53,046 nucleotides of DNA from NCBI GenBank assembly GCA_964599655.1, contig CAZRGV010000030.1, positions 1 to 53,046 of the forward strand. Reading direction: 5' to 3'. Shown in pieces: positions 35,115-43,957 of this stretch. The DNA comes from CAZRGV01 sp964599655. GTDB lineage: Bacteria; Planctomycetota; Planctomycetia; Isosphaerales; Isosphaeraceae. Positions within the stretch are counted from its first letter, which is position 1, and every line of letters begins with the position of its first letter. The translations under genes and the position numbers were made by a program. The notes under the pieces were generated by a model. It saw only the letters and a list, made by a program, of their open reading frames with translations, was not told the origin of the DNA and searched no databases.

Positions 35115-37487
35115 GTGATAGGCACGACGCTCAACGGGCGATTCATTCTCGAAATGGAGCTTGGCCGGGGAGGCATGGGAGCCGTCTATCGAGCGACCGA
35201 CCAGATCCTCGGCCGGAGCGTCGCAATCAAGGTCCTCAAGCAGCTTCGAGGCGAGGAAGTCGGCCGCCGCATCCGGCTCGAAGCCCAGATCCTCGCCCGC
35301 CTTCTCCACGAGAACATCGTACGGCTCTACGACTTTGGCGCCGATCACGAGGCGTTCTACTTCATCATGGAGGAGGTTGACGGTCCCAGCTTCGCACGTC
35401 GCCTTCGCAAGATCGTCCTCGCCGAACGTCTCCGAATCCTGTCGCAGGTCGCCGACGCGCTCGATTATGCTCACCATCAAGGGGTGATTCACAGCGACGT
35501 CAAGCCGGCCAACGTCCTGCTCACGTCGACCGACCAAGCCAAGCTCTCCGACTTTGGTCTGTCGGTCCTGGCCAGCGAGTCGACCGAGTCGAGGGTAGCC
35601 CGGGGCACCCCTTCGTACATGAGTCCCGAGAATGCGCAAGGAAAACGGCTGGACCACCGGAGCGACCTCTACGCCCTGGGGGTGATGATCTACGAAAGCC
35701 TCACCGGAACGACGCCGTTTCAGGGGCCCCATGCTGCCGTCATGGCGCACCATGTTCACGACCAACCCGAGCCTCCTCGCGCGCGCAATCCCGAGATCTC
35801 TCCCGAGCTGGAGCGATTGACCCTCGCCCTGCTCGCGAAGTCACCGTGGGAACGCCCTGGCTCGGGCAAGGAGGTGGCCGAGCAGCTTCGCGACCTGATT
35901 CATCGCGGACTCCTGGAAACCGGCGGACGTTCCGGAACCGCCGCGAACGTAACCCTTGCCGCCGGTTCTCGTTCCCCCGAGTTCGCCTCGCGCCCGAACG
36001 GCGTTCGTGGGGCGGGGACCATGACCACCTCTCCGACCACCACGGTGGGCATCGATCGGTCGGGGCCTCGACCCAGCGGAGGGAACCCGCTCGTCCATCG
36101 ACTCGTCGAGGCCGTCAGCGCCGAGCCGATCGCGCTCTCGGCCGATGAGCGTTACCTGTGCGGACATTACCTCGCCTACTTGCTCGGGGGCTCGCGTCGT
36201 CGGGGATTCCTACTTCGGCGGCCGCTCGATCCGCTCAACGCCGACCGGGCGCGGCTCTTGCTCGCGATGGCGGCCCTGGCCCAGCCCGAGGGATCGGGCG
36301 TGACGATTGGGCAGGCCGCGGCCTTGCTCGACGAGCGTCCCGACTGTCGTCCGTCGCTCACTCCGGTGGTCGTGGCCAAGTACCTCGCCGCGCGAGACAC
36401 GCCCAAGAAGCGGAAGCACTTTCGCAAACTGCGCCAGCAGCTTCAACAAACGAGCGAATACGCCGCCCGGCATCTGACCGACGCGCAAGGCGTGCTCAAC
36501 CCCGGCCTGATGCCCCAGACGCTCGACGATCTTCGACGGATCGCCCCGAAGCGAACGGAGATCGACGAGTGGCTCGTGCAGCGATGGAATCAGATCAGTG
36601 AGGTCTGGCGCGAGAACGCCGAGTTCCGCAACGCCGTCCTCCGATACGCGACCCGATCCGCCTGGCGCGACCCATCGAGCGTTCATCTCTGGCCCGAGGT
36701 CGTGTATCCCTTGATCGAACGGGCACGCCGCCAGCGCCAGCTTCGATCGGGAACCGAGGCGATCTGGGACGCCCTCTGCGGCCGTTTGCTCCATGTCGGC
36801 GACGCGGGCGTGCGCATGGATCGCGTGATCGAGCGCGACGTGCCCCGACTGGTGGTTCAAAAGCTCGACGTCGATCTTCAGGCTCTTGAGGATGAACCCG
36901 AACTGGATCCGCAAGCGGAGGCCGGGCCTTCGACCATCGGCGGTGAGATCCATCCGGCCAGCTTCGAGGATCTCGGGGCCGAGGAAATGGATCGGGGCTT
37001 CGTCCGGCTCGCCAGCCCCGAGCCGGTCCGTCAAACGCTCGGCGAGTTGCGAGCCTACTGGAAGGAGGCGATGAACGCGCTTCGATCTGGCGGCGGCCCA
37101 TCGGCCGGAGGCAGCGGTTACATCCCGATCGGTCCTTACCGGATCACGGTCGTGGCCACAATCCGGGCCCGATCCGCCGGTCAGGTCGCCATTCAGGGAA
37201 TGACCAACAAGCAGGTTGAGCTTCTGGTGCCATCGTTCACGGGAGGCGTTACGAGCGCCCTTCCGGTCCTCGCCGCCTGGCTGTTCCGGAACCAGAGTCT
37301 GGCCGTCACCTATCTCGACCACCTCAAGGTCCAGCGATTTATCCTCTGGGACGCCGAGACGAGCCGCCAGACCAACTTCGCCGACGGTGCCGAGTTGAAC
37401 CACACCTTGGCGCAGCTCGGCCTGGAAGCGATTGAAGGTCTCGACGTGGTTCTCACCAAGCATTACCACCCTCGCAACCCCGTTTGA
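35115..37487 (+). CDS. Soluble Ser/Thr protein kinase with a large unknown C-terminal region
   Basis: A 790-residue protein. The start is GTG 35115, with GGGAGG eight bases upstream, giving MIGTTLNGRFILEMELGRGG, the usual beginning of bacterial kinases; the longer frame from 34998 has no ribosome site. The kinase domain covers about residues 8-270: glycine loop ELGRGGMGAVYRA, Lys39, Glu56, catalytic loop HSDVKPANVLL (Asp128) and DFG at 146-148. The loop has HSD in place of HRD, so it is a non-RD kinase. After a Thr/Pro/Gly-rich linker (about 290-340), some 430 residues form helical and mixed segments with no family I recognise, among them KRKHFRKLRQQLQQTSEYAA and QVELLVPSFTGGVTSALPVL. I see no membrane segment, unlike many PASTA or sensor kinases. 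The substrate is unknown. Confidence 0.87.
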   Translation: MIGTTLNGRFILEMELGRGGMGAVYRATDQILGRSVAIKVLKQLRGEEVGRRIRLEAQILARLLHENIVRLYDFGADHEAFYFIMEEVDGPSFARRLRKIVLAERLRILSQVADALDYAHHQGVIHSDVKPANVLLTSTDQAKLSDFGLSVLASESTESRVARGTPSYMSPENAQGKRLDHRSDLYALGVMIYESLTGTTPFQGPHAAVMAHHVHDQPEPPRARNPEISPELERLTLALLAKSPWERPGSGKEVAEQLRDLIHRGLLETGGRSGTAANVTLAAGSRSPEFASRPNGVRGAGTMTTSPTTTVGIDRSGPRPSGGNPLVHRLVEAVSAEPIALSADERYLCGHYLAYLLGGSRRRGFLLRRPLDPLNADRARLLLAMAALAQPEGSGVTIGQAAALLDERPDCRPSLTPVVVAKYLAARDTPKKRKHFRKLRQQLQQTSEYAARHLTDAQGVLNPGLMPQTLDDLRRIAPKRTEIDEWLVQRWNQISEVWRENAEFRNAVLRYATRSAWRDPSSVHLWPEVVYPLIERARRQRQLRSGTEAIWDALCGRLLHVGDAGVRMDRVIERDVPRLVVQKLDVDLQALEDEPELDPQAEAGPSTIGGEIHPASFEDLGAEEMDRGFVRLASPEPVRQTLGELRAYWKEAMNALRSGGGPSAGGSGYIPIGPYRITVVATIRARSAGQVAIQGMTNKQVELLVPSFTGGVTSALPVLAAWLFRNQSLAVTYLDHLKVQRFILWDAETSRQTNFADGAELNHTLAQLGLEAIEGLDVVLTKHYHPRNPV

Positions 37488-37536
37488 GGGCCGCGAAGGC
37501 ATCGCACGACCGACGTTCCCCGAGTCGGAAGCGAAA

Positions 37537-37571
37537 CCCGACCGGCCTTCCACACAAGAAGGTCGGCCGGG
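37537..37571 (-). terminator. Hairpin between convergent kinase and PEP-CTERM genes
   Basis: CCCGACCGGCCTTC (37537-37550) pairs with GAAGGTCGGCCGGG (37558-37571): thirteen of fourteen positions pair, one as G-T, around a seven-base loop. On the minus strand it is followed by TTTCGC, so it most likely ends the PEP-CTERM transcript, whose stop is 42 bases before it. It may also serve the kinase gene. Confidence 0.65.
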
Positions 37572-37613
37572 GCGGAGTTTGGCAACCTGGGTCTCGGCAA
37601 ACCCGATGGATCG

Positions 37614-38297
37614 TCAGCCAGCGATCCGCCGACGACGGCGGAGGAAACCCACCAGTCCGAGGCCGCCGCCGAGGCTCAGCAGAACGAGGCTACCCGGCTC
37701 GGGAACCACGCGGATGTGGGCTCCGAAGAGACCGGCCTGGTTCGGTCCCGGCGGAATGAACGGGTTGAGGGTGACAAGGTACTTTCCCGTGCCGACCTGA
37801 ACCAAGCCATCGGCCGGCGAGGTCACGTAATTCTGGATCTGATTCAGGTTGACCTTCAGGCCATCGCCGACCGTGCCGCTCAACGTGCCGGTGATCTGGA
37901 TGGTCTCGGCGCCTGTCTCGACACCACCGACGGGCACCGAGAAGTCGGTCAGCGTGAGGTTGAAGGTGAAGCCGATGTTGACTTGCTGGTTGGGCGTCGT
38001 CGCCAGAAGGTTTGGGGTAATTTTTCCGAAAATAATGTCCGTTCCCGCGCCGGACACGCCGATATGATTTATCGGGTCAGGCGACGAGAGACCCAGCATC
38101 GTGATCGACGTGCCGTCGGGAGTCTTGATGCCGACGTCGGGAGTCTTGTTCCCGGTAATGGTCGAGCCGCTGGGGTCGACCGAATTGAGCGTAAGGGACG
38201 TGCTGAAGCCGATGTAGTCGGCCCGCGATGCACCGGCGAAGAGAGCCAGGACCGCGGCGGCCAGCGTCAACCGCGCAGAGATTGACCCGCGTTGCAT
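37614..38297 (-). CDS. PEP-CTERM exported protein
   Basis: A 227-residue exported protein with a signal peptide (ISARLTLAAAVLALFAGASR followed by AD) and a C-terminal PEP-CTERM signal: VPEPGSLVLLSLGGGLGLVG then FLRRRRR. Such tails are recognised by exosortases, which cut near Pro-Glu-Pro and release the protein to the surface or matrix. The body is a Thr/Ser/Gly/Asn-rich beta-type sequence with no enzyme motif. The start ATG 38295-38297 has GAGGAG six bases upstream, which settles it against a longer frame. Its base composition is less GC-rich than its neighbours in places (37990-38070). No exosortase gene is in the window. Confidence 0.9.
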   Translation of the reverse strand: MQRGSISARLTLAAAVLALFAGASRADYIGFSTSLTLNSVDPSGSTITGNKTPDVGIKTPDGTSITMLGLSSPDPINHIGVSGAGTDIIFGKITPNLLATTPNQQVNIGFTFNLTLTDFSVPVGGVETGAETIQITGTLSGTVGDGLKVNLNQIQNYVTSPADGLVQVGTGKYLVTLNPFIPPGPNQAGLFGAHIRVVPEPGSLVLLSLGGGLGLVGFLRRRRRIAG

Positions 38298-38458
38298 GTG
38301 AGCTCCTCGAGAAATCCGTTCCCTAGGTCCAAACCATCCGTGGGGACTGGAGCCCCAGCCGGTGTTAGGGGCACAACATAGCGATCCACCCAAAACCCTG
38401 CAACACCGATTGACCCGAAAACCCGGTCAACTTCGGGAAAAACGCGGTCGGAAACCGA

Positions 38459-39487
38459 TCAGAGGATGAGCATCGCGTCGCCGTAACTATAAAACCGGTA
38501 ACGTTCGCGAATCGCCTCGTCATAGGCGGCGCGCATCAGGTCAAATCCCGCGAGCGCGGCGACCAGGACCAGCAGACTACTCCTCGGCAGGTGGAAGTTG
38601 GTGATCAAGGCGTCGAGGCCATGGAACGTGTGGCCTGGCCGCAAGTAGAGCGAGGTCTCGCCCGAGAAGGGACGAAGCGTGCCGCTTTGTGCCGCGGTTT
38701 CCAGGGTCCGGGCCGACGTGGTGCCGACCGCCACGATACGGCCGCCCTTCGCCCTCGCTTCGTTCAAGGCCGAGGCCGCCGCTTCGCTCAATTCGGCCCA
38801 TTCGGCATGCAGCGCGTGCTCCTCGATCCGCTCGACCTCGATTGGCCGAAACGTCCCCAACCCGACATGCAAGGTCAAATCCACGCAGCCAACACCTCGC
38901 CCGCGAAGCCGGTCGAAGAGTTCGTCGGTAAAGTGCAGGCCCGCCGTCGGCGCGGCGACCGAACCCGGTACCTCGGCGTAGAGCGTCTGGTAGCGGAGCC
39001 GGTCTCCGGGCCCTTCCCGGCCCTTGCGGATGTAAGGCGGAAGCGGCACGTGACCATGCCGTTCCAGGAGCTCCATCACCGTCGCGTTCGACTCGGGACG
39101 GACCACCCAGCGGCCACCCTCGTGCTTCTCTTCGAGCCGGAGCGAAAGCCCCCCTTCGACCAGCACGCGTTCTCCCACGACGGGGCGGCCTCGCGTTTTC
39201 GCCAGAATTTCCCACGAACCGCCCGCAAGCGCTCGGAGAAACAGCCCTTCCCACTGTCCGCGCGTCGCCTCCCGCTGGCCGATCATCCGGGCCGGAAGGA
39301 CCCGCGTGTTGTTTCTGGCCAAGACGTCGCCGGGCGCGAGTAACTCGGGCAAGTCGGCGAAAACCCGGTGCTCCCAGGTTCCCGACGACCGCCTCAGCAC
39401 CATGAGCCTGGAGCGGTCCCGGGGCTCGACCGCATGCTGGGCAATGAGCTCGTCGGGCAGGTCGAAATCAAAAGCGCGGGTGTCCAA
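38459..39487 (-). CDS. queA: S-adenosylmethionine:tRNA ribosyltransferase-isomerase
   Basis: QueA transfers and rearranges the ribose of SAM onto 7-aminomethyl-7-deazaguanine in tRNA, making epoxyqueuosine. The 342-residue protein has FDFDLPDELIAQHAVEPRDR, VLARNNTRVLPARMIG, GHVPLPPYIRKG, RYQTLYAEVPGSVAAPTAGL followed by HFT, HVGLGTFRPIEVERIEEHAL and THFP-like NFHLPRSSLLVLVAALAG. The start is TTG 39485-39487, because GGAGGGGAGGGG directly precedes it and the family begins at this point; the longer frame to 39628 is not conserved. No tgt or other queuosine gene is in the window. It is divergent from the glycosyltransferase gene. Confidence 0.95.
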   Translation of the reverse strand: MDTRAFDFDLPDELIAQHAVEPRDRSRLMVLRRSSGTWEHRVFADLPELLAPGDVLARNNTRVLPARMIGQREATRGQWEGLFLRALAGGSWEILAKTRGRPVVGERVLVEGGLSLRLEEKHEGGRWVVRPESNATVMELLERHGHVPLPPYIRKGREGPGDRLRYQTLYAEVPGSVAAPTAGLHFTDELFDRLRGRGVGCVDLTLHVGLGTFRPIEVERIEEHALHAEWAELSEAAASALNEARAKGGRIVAVGTTSARTLETAAQSGTLRPFSGETSLYLRPGHTFHGLDALITNFHLPRSSLLVLVAALAGFDLMRAAYDEAIRERYRFYSYGDAMLIL

Positions 39488-39655
39488 TCCCCTCCCCTCC
39501 GGCGGTTTCGGCCGGTAGAATGCGACGGCTTCGTCAGAGCCCCGGCCGGGTATCTTACCTCTTCGTTGTCCCGACCCGGAACGTTCGCCCAAATCGCGAT
39601 CGAAGCGACGATCCGGACCGGTCGCCATCGATCCTCGACCTCATTGTACGAACCC

Positions 39656-40843
39656 GTGCAATCTCTCGCCCGCCGACTCGCCACGGCGCCCCAACATCCC
39701 TGGCCGGATCGTCCGATTCCGCTGGCCCTGGTCATCACGGAACTCGACATCGGCGGGGCCGAACGGGCCATGGTGTCGCTGGCGACGGGGCTCGATCGTC
39801 GACGATGGGCGCCCTCGGTGATCGGGCTCGGTCCGGAAGGGCCGCTCGCCCTGCCCATCCGCGCCTCGGGCATTCCGGTTCGTTGTCTCGATGTCGACTC
39901 ACGCGCCCCGTTGCGGGCCGTGTTCCGACTCGCCGCCGCGCTTCGGGCGATCCGCCCCTGGCTCGCGCAGAGCTTCCTTTTCCATGCGAACATCGCGACA
40001 CGACTGGCCTCGCCCATGGCCGGATGGCCCTGGGTGGTCGGCGGCGTTCGCGTGGCCGAGCGACGGCAAAACGCCCACTTGCGAATCGACCGCTTGACAC
40101 GGCGGCGGATCTCGGCCGGCTCGGTCTGCGTGTCGGAAGGGGTACGACGCTTCAGCCAGGAGGTCGGCCGGCTGGATTCCGATCGCCTCGTCGTGATCCC
40201 GAACGGCATCGATCCCGAAGCCATCGATCGCGAGGAGGCCGCGCAAAGGGAGGCGATCGGCGTGCCGCCGGAGGCTCCGCTCGCGCTCTTCGTCGGGCGG
40301 CTCGAACCTCAGAAGGGACTGCCGATCTTGCTCGATGCCGCTCGACGGGTGATCGCGGCCAGGCCCGACTGGTACCTCGTTCTCGTCGGCGATGGCCCGG
40401 AAGGCCCCTGGTTGAGCGACCAGATCGCCTCCGACCCCGCCCTGCGTAACCGAGCGCGATGGCTCGGTCGCCGCGACGACGTGCCGGCCTTGCTCAAAGC
40501 GTCTGACCTGCTGGTGCTTCCCTCGCTCTGGGAGGGCATGCCCAACGTGGTTCTCGAAGCCATGGCCGCGCAACGGGCCGTCGTGGCCACGAAGGTGGAG
40601 GGAACCGAAGATCTGGTCGTGCCGGGTGAAACCGGCTGGCTCGTTCCCTCGGGCGATGCCTCGGCGCTGGCGAACGCCCTGCTTGAAGCCGCCAACGCCC
40701 CCGAGCGGACCCGCCGTTTCGGAAACGCGGGGCGTGCGCGGGTCGAGTCGCATTTCACACGCGGGCATGTGATTGAATCTTATGAACAACTCTGGGCGCG
40801 ACTTCTCGGACTCGCCTGGCCGCCCGTTGACGGGGGCTTGTGA
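39656..40843 (+). CDS. Glycosyltransferase of the GT4/GT1-type B fold
   Basis: A cytoplasmic sugar transferase of about 395 residues. The N-terminal domain has ITELDIGGAERAMVSLATGL, the usual glycine-rich opening. The C-terminal domain has VIPNGIDPEAI, LALFVGRLEPQKGLPILLDA, LVLVGDGPEGPWL, FLGRRDDVPALLKASD-like RWLGRRDDVPALLKASDLLV, and LPSLWEGMPNVVLEAMAAQR with the EX7E motif. Products could be exopolysaccharide or lipid-linked glycans; the acceptor is unknown. The start is uncertain: GTG 39656 and TTG 39644 are both possible and neither has a clear ribosome site. It lies upstream of rsmH on the same strand, with 167 bases between. Confidence 0.88.
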   Translation: MQSLARRLATAPQHPWPDRPIPLALVITELDIGGAERAMVSLATGLDRRRWAPSVIGLGPEGPLALPIRASGIPVRCLDVDSRAPLRAVFRLAAALRAIRPWLAQSFLFHANIATRLASPMAGWPWVVGGVRVAERRQNAHLRIDRLTRRRISAGSVCVSEGVRRFSQEVGRLDSDRLVVIPNGIDPEAIDREEAAQREAIGVPPEAPLALFVGRLEPQKGLPILLDAARRVIAARPDWYLVLVGDGPEGPWLSDQIASDPALRNRARWLGRRDDVPALLKASDLLVLPSLWEGMPNVVLEAMAAQRAVVATKVEGTEDLVVPGETGWLVPSGDASALANALLEAANAPERTRRFGNAGRARVESHFTRGHVIESYEQLWARLLGLAWPPVDGGL

Positions 40844-41010
40844 GCCGGTTTCGTTGCGTGGTTTTCACGACCCGACTTCAAGTCGAGCCGGTTGTCGAGC
40901 CGATGAAACGAGTGGTGAAATCCGATTCGATCCTCTCTGCAACCCCGGCCCGCACGTGGGGGAACGCCCGACCGATCTTGACAGGATCGCCGGGTTGGAT
41001 AGAGTCGCCA

Positions 41011-42000
41011 ATGGATCGCGTCCCTGTCGGCCGATCGTTGCGCGATGTTCCTTTCGACCCGTCGAGCCGACCCTTGCTTCCCGAGTCGCCAACACCGAAC
41101 CCGGTCCACCGACCCGTCCTTCTCGACGAGGTCGTTGCCTGGCTCGCGCCTCGTGAGGGTTCGATGCTGATCGACGGCACGGTTGGCGCGGGTGGCCACG
41201 CGGCGGAACTGGCGCGGCGGGTCGGGACGACGGGTCGGGTCATTGGTCTCGACCGTGACCCGGACATGCTCGCTCTGGCCGAGCGGGCGACTCGGGGCTT
41301 GCCGGTCACCCTGATTCGGCGACCGTACAGCGAGATCGGATCAGTCCTTGCGGAACTTGGGCTCGAACCCGTCGATGGAATCCTGCTTGATCTGGGTTTG
41401 TCGTCCGACCAGCTTCACTGGAGTCATCGTGGGTTTAGCTTCGCGAAGGACGGCCCCCTCGACATGCGGTTTGACCCGGATGAGGAGACGACCGCCGCTG
41501 ACCTGGTCAACTCCCTTCGTGCCGAGGAGTTGGCCGACCTGTTTTTCAGGTATGGGGAGGAACGCTACAGCCGTCGGGTGGCCCGAAGAATCGTCGAGGC
41601 CCGGAAGCTCGAACCGATCAGGACGACCGCCCGACTGGCCGAGATTGTCCGGCGGAGCATCCCCGGCAAGTGGGGACCGATCGACCCCGCGACCCGGGTC
41701 TTTCAGGCGCTCCGGATCGCGGTCAACCACGAACTCGAACATCTCGAAACCACGCTGGCTCATGTCTCCGAATGGCTCCGGCCCGGCGGCCGGATCGCGA
41801 TCATCAGCTTTCACTCGCTGGAAGACCGTCCGGTGAAACGGGCCTTCCGCGAGAACCCCGAGCTTCAGGTTCTGACCAAGAAACCCGTGACGGCGTCGAT
41901 CGAGGAAATCCAGCGAAATCCCCGCGCGAGGAGCGCGAAGTTGAGGGTCGCCGAGCGATGCACGAGCCCCAACCCCACGTCGAACCGAGCGAAGACCTGA
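41011..42000 (+). CDS. rsmH: 16S rRNA (cytosine-1402-N4)-methyltransferase
   Basis: RsmH (MraW) methylates C1402 in the 30S decoding centre, using SAM. The 329-residue protein has HRPVLLDEVVAWLAPREGSM, the SAM motif IDGTVGAGGHA, GLDRDPDML, DGILLDLGLSSDQL, RGFSFAKDGPLDMRFD and GGRIAIISFHSLEDRPVKRA. The start ATG 41011 fits the family; only a weak GGAT site precedes it. In most bacteria rsmH heads the division and cell wall (dcw) cluster and is followed by ftsL and ftsI. Here the next gene overlaps it by 43 bases and encodes a bitopic LysM protein, and no mur, fts or mraZ gene follows. Confidence 0.95.
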   Translation: MDRVPVGRSLRDVPFDPSSRPLLPESPTPNPVHRPVLLDEVVAWLAPREGSMLIDGTVGAGGHAAELARRVGTTGRVIGLDRDPDMLALAERATRGLPVTLIRRPYSEIGSVLAELGLEPVDGILLDLGLSSDQLHWSHRGFSFAKDGPLDMRFDPDEETTAADLVNSLRAEELADLFFRYGEERYSRRVARRIVEARKLEPIRTTARLAEIVRRSIPGKWGPIDPATRVFQALRIAVNHELEHLETTLAHVSEWLRPGGRIAIISFHSLEDRPVKRAFRENPELQVLTKKPVTASIEEIQRNPRARSAKLRVAERCTSPNPTSNRAKT

Positions 42001-43940
42001 ATCCGCCGACGCTCGAAGAGCCGACCGCGGAGGCCGGCACTCCTCTCGTGTTTCCCGGCACCGATTCCAACGAACCTGCCTCCACCACGGCCCGCGACGA
42101 ACCCTCGTCGATGCCCGTCGAGCCCAAGACGTCAGGACGGTCGAAAACTCGAGGTCGGTACACGCCTCGCCTGGCAATCCGCTGGGAAACGCGGTTCAAG
42201 CTGGCGATCGTGCTATCGTTCGTGATCCTGGTCTCGGTGTTGATCGCGAACAAGGTGCGCCAGAACAAGTCCATCGGCGAGGCGGAAACCTCCGCCAAGG
42301 GCGCGCCGGACCTCAAGATCGCCGCGAATACGACGAGCACCGGCTCGAAGCGGCCTCAAGAACCCTCGGGCAACAAGAATTCCCCCAAGCCTACCCCCGC
42401 TCCAGCGCTGTCCACAAAGCCCGCTCCAAGCCAATCGCTGGAACCGTCGCCCGGGAAGGAGGCGACCTCGCCGCCGCCGCCGCCGCCGACGACCGTGGCG
42501 GAAGCCCCGACGCTGCCGACGAACCCGAATCCGGACACAGACGCTCCCCCGACGCCGACCGAAATCGCAGCGTCCAACATTCCTGCCGAGCCGATCCGTC
42601 AAACCGTGGGATCCGTCGAGCCGCCGCCTCCCGTGGAAGTCGAGGAGTCGACCGCGAACGACGCGGGGGCACTGCTCGCGCTGGCTCAACCGCTGACTGA
42701 CGACAGTAACGAACCGCCGCCTCCCTCACCCGCCGTGGAGGGATCGCCTCCTTCGTCGGTTCCACTGGAGCTTCCCGCATCGGGAATGGCAAACGAGACC
42801 CCGGCCCAATCCCCAGGCCCCGAGTCCCACCTTCCGTCGCCGGCAGCTACGACATCTCAGGAGATCGCTCCACCGGAATCGCCGACAGCAAGCGTCGAGT
42901 CGACGCTCGGCCCATCCTCCGCACCGCCGGCGGACGCCGCGACAGCGCCTGAGGCGACCCCCGTGGGAGAGCCAAGCCAGGTTCCCTCCGTCCCTTCAGG
43001 CGAGCCCCCGGTCGAACCGGCCCCACCACCCACCGTGGCGACATCGCCCGAGGTCTCCATGCCGCCGGAGACCGTCGCCAGGGCACCTGCGGCGCCTCCG
43101 ACGACTCCGACTCCGATCAAGGTCTCGCCCGAAGGGATTCGGTTCAGCACGCCTCCCGCGACCTCCGAGTCGCCGGCTCAAACGATGCCCGAACCGCCGG
43201 CCGAAACCATCGCCGCCCAGGCGGACGTCCCGCCGCCAACGTCCTCGACGCTCAACGCGGAACCGTCGTCGCCCCAAAGCCCAAAACCCGAGCCCGACCC
43301 AGCCCGACCCGCCCAACGATCGGACGACCTCGTTGTCGGTGGAGCGATTCAGCCCGTCGTGCATGTGGTGCGTCGGGGCGAAAACTTCTACACTATTTCT
43401 AAATATTATTATGGTTCTGGACGCTTTTACAGAGCCCTGTGGAAGGCCAACAGTCGTCAGGTTCCCGTGATTGACGAGTTGTACGTCGGCTCCTCGATCC
43501 TCGTCCCCGCTCCGGAAGACCTCGACAAGGCGTTTATTGACCCACCCAAGCCCTCGAGGAGGGCCGCGGTCGGTTCGTCCGCCGTGGATCGCCGTTCCCG
43601 CGCGTTTCGCGACTCGCAGACGGCTCGCGCCACGGATCGGCGCGTCCCGACGGAGGAAATCGAGCTGATCCTGCCGGTTGGAAAGTCGACCGCTGAGCTC
43701 CAAAGGTTGCCCGAGGTTCGCGACGACCTGTCACTCGACGACGAGCGGTCGGTTCGTCCTCGAAGGCGCGTCCACGTGGTCCAGCCTCACGAGACGTTGC
43801 GGAGCATCGCCAACAAAGAACTGGGGGATTCGCATCTCGAGGAGGAATTGTACCGGCTCAATGCCGACCAGATCGACGACGCGGCCAACCTGCCCGTGGG
43901 GCTCCGCCTCCGGCTGCCGGAGGACACCCGACGGCGCTGA
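41958..43940 (+). CDS. Bitopic proline-rich protein with two LysM domains
   Basis: A 660-residue protein. Residues 1-80 are cytoplasmic and acidic to basic; one membrane helix follows at about 81-98 (KLAIVLSFVILVSVLIANKV); residues of about 120-450 are a Pro/Ser/Ala/Thr-rich, probably extended, stretch. A first LysM lies at about 466-520 (VVHVVRRGENFYTISKYYYG, ending GSSILVPAP) and a second at about 603-655 (RVHVVQPHETLRSIANKELG, ending GLRLRLPED). LysM domains bind N-acetylglucosamine glycans such as peptidoglycan. So it could tie the membrane to the wall across the periplasm. The start ATG 41958 is inside rsmH with GAGG ten bases upstream; a later ATG (MPVEPKTSG) is possible. Codons 479-488 are unusually AT-rich. 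It is convergent with the HhH-GPD gene, 17 bases away. Confidence 0.88.
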   Translation: MHEPQPHVEPSEDLNPPTLEEPTAEAGTPLVFPGTDSNEPASTTARDEPSSMPVEPKTSGRSKTRGRYTPRLAIRWETRFKLAIVLSFVILVSVLIANKVRQNKSIGEAETSAKGAPDLKIAANTTSTGSKRPQEPSGNKNSPKPTPAPALSTKPAPSQSLEPSPGKEATSPPPPPPTTVAEAPTLPTNPNPDTDAPPTPTEIAASNIPAEPIRQTVGSVEPPPPVEVEESTANDAGALLALAQPLTDDSNEPPPPSPAVEGSPPSSVPLELPASGMANETPAQSPGPESHLPSPAATTSQEIAPPESPTASVESTLGPSSAPPADAATAPEATPVGEPSQVPSVPSGEPPVEPAPPPTVATSPEVSMPPETVARAPAAPPTTPTPIKVSPEGIRFSTPPATSESPAQTMPEPPAETIAAQADVPPPTSSTLNAEPSSPQSPKPEPDPARPAQRSDDLVVGGAIQPVVHVVRRGENFYTISKYYYGSGRFYRALWKANSRQVPVIDELYVGSSILVPAPEDLDKAFIDPPKPSRRAAVGSSAVDRRSRAFRDSQTARATDRRVPTEEIELILPVGKSTAELQRLPEVRDDLSLDDERSVRPRRRVHVVQPHETLRSIANKELGDSHLEEELYRLNADQIDDAANLPVGLRLRLPEDTRRR

Positions 43941-43957
43941 CGCTGTCGAGCCTCGAG

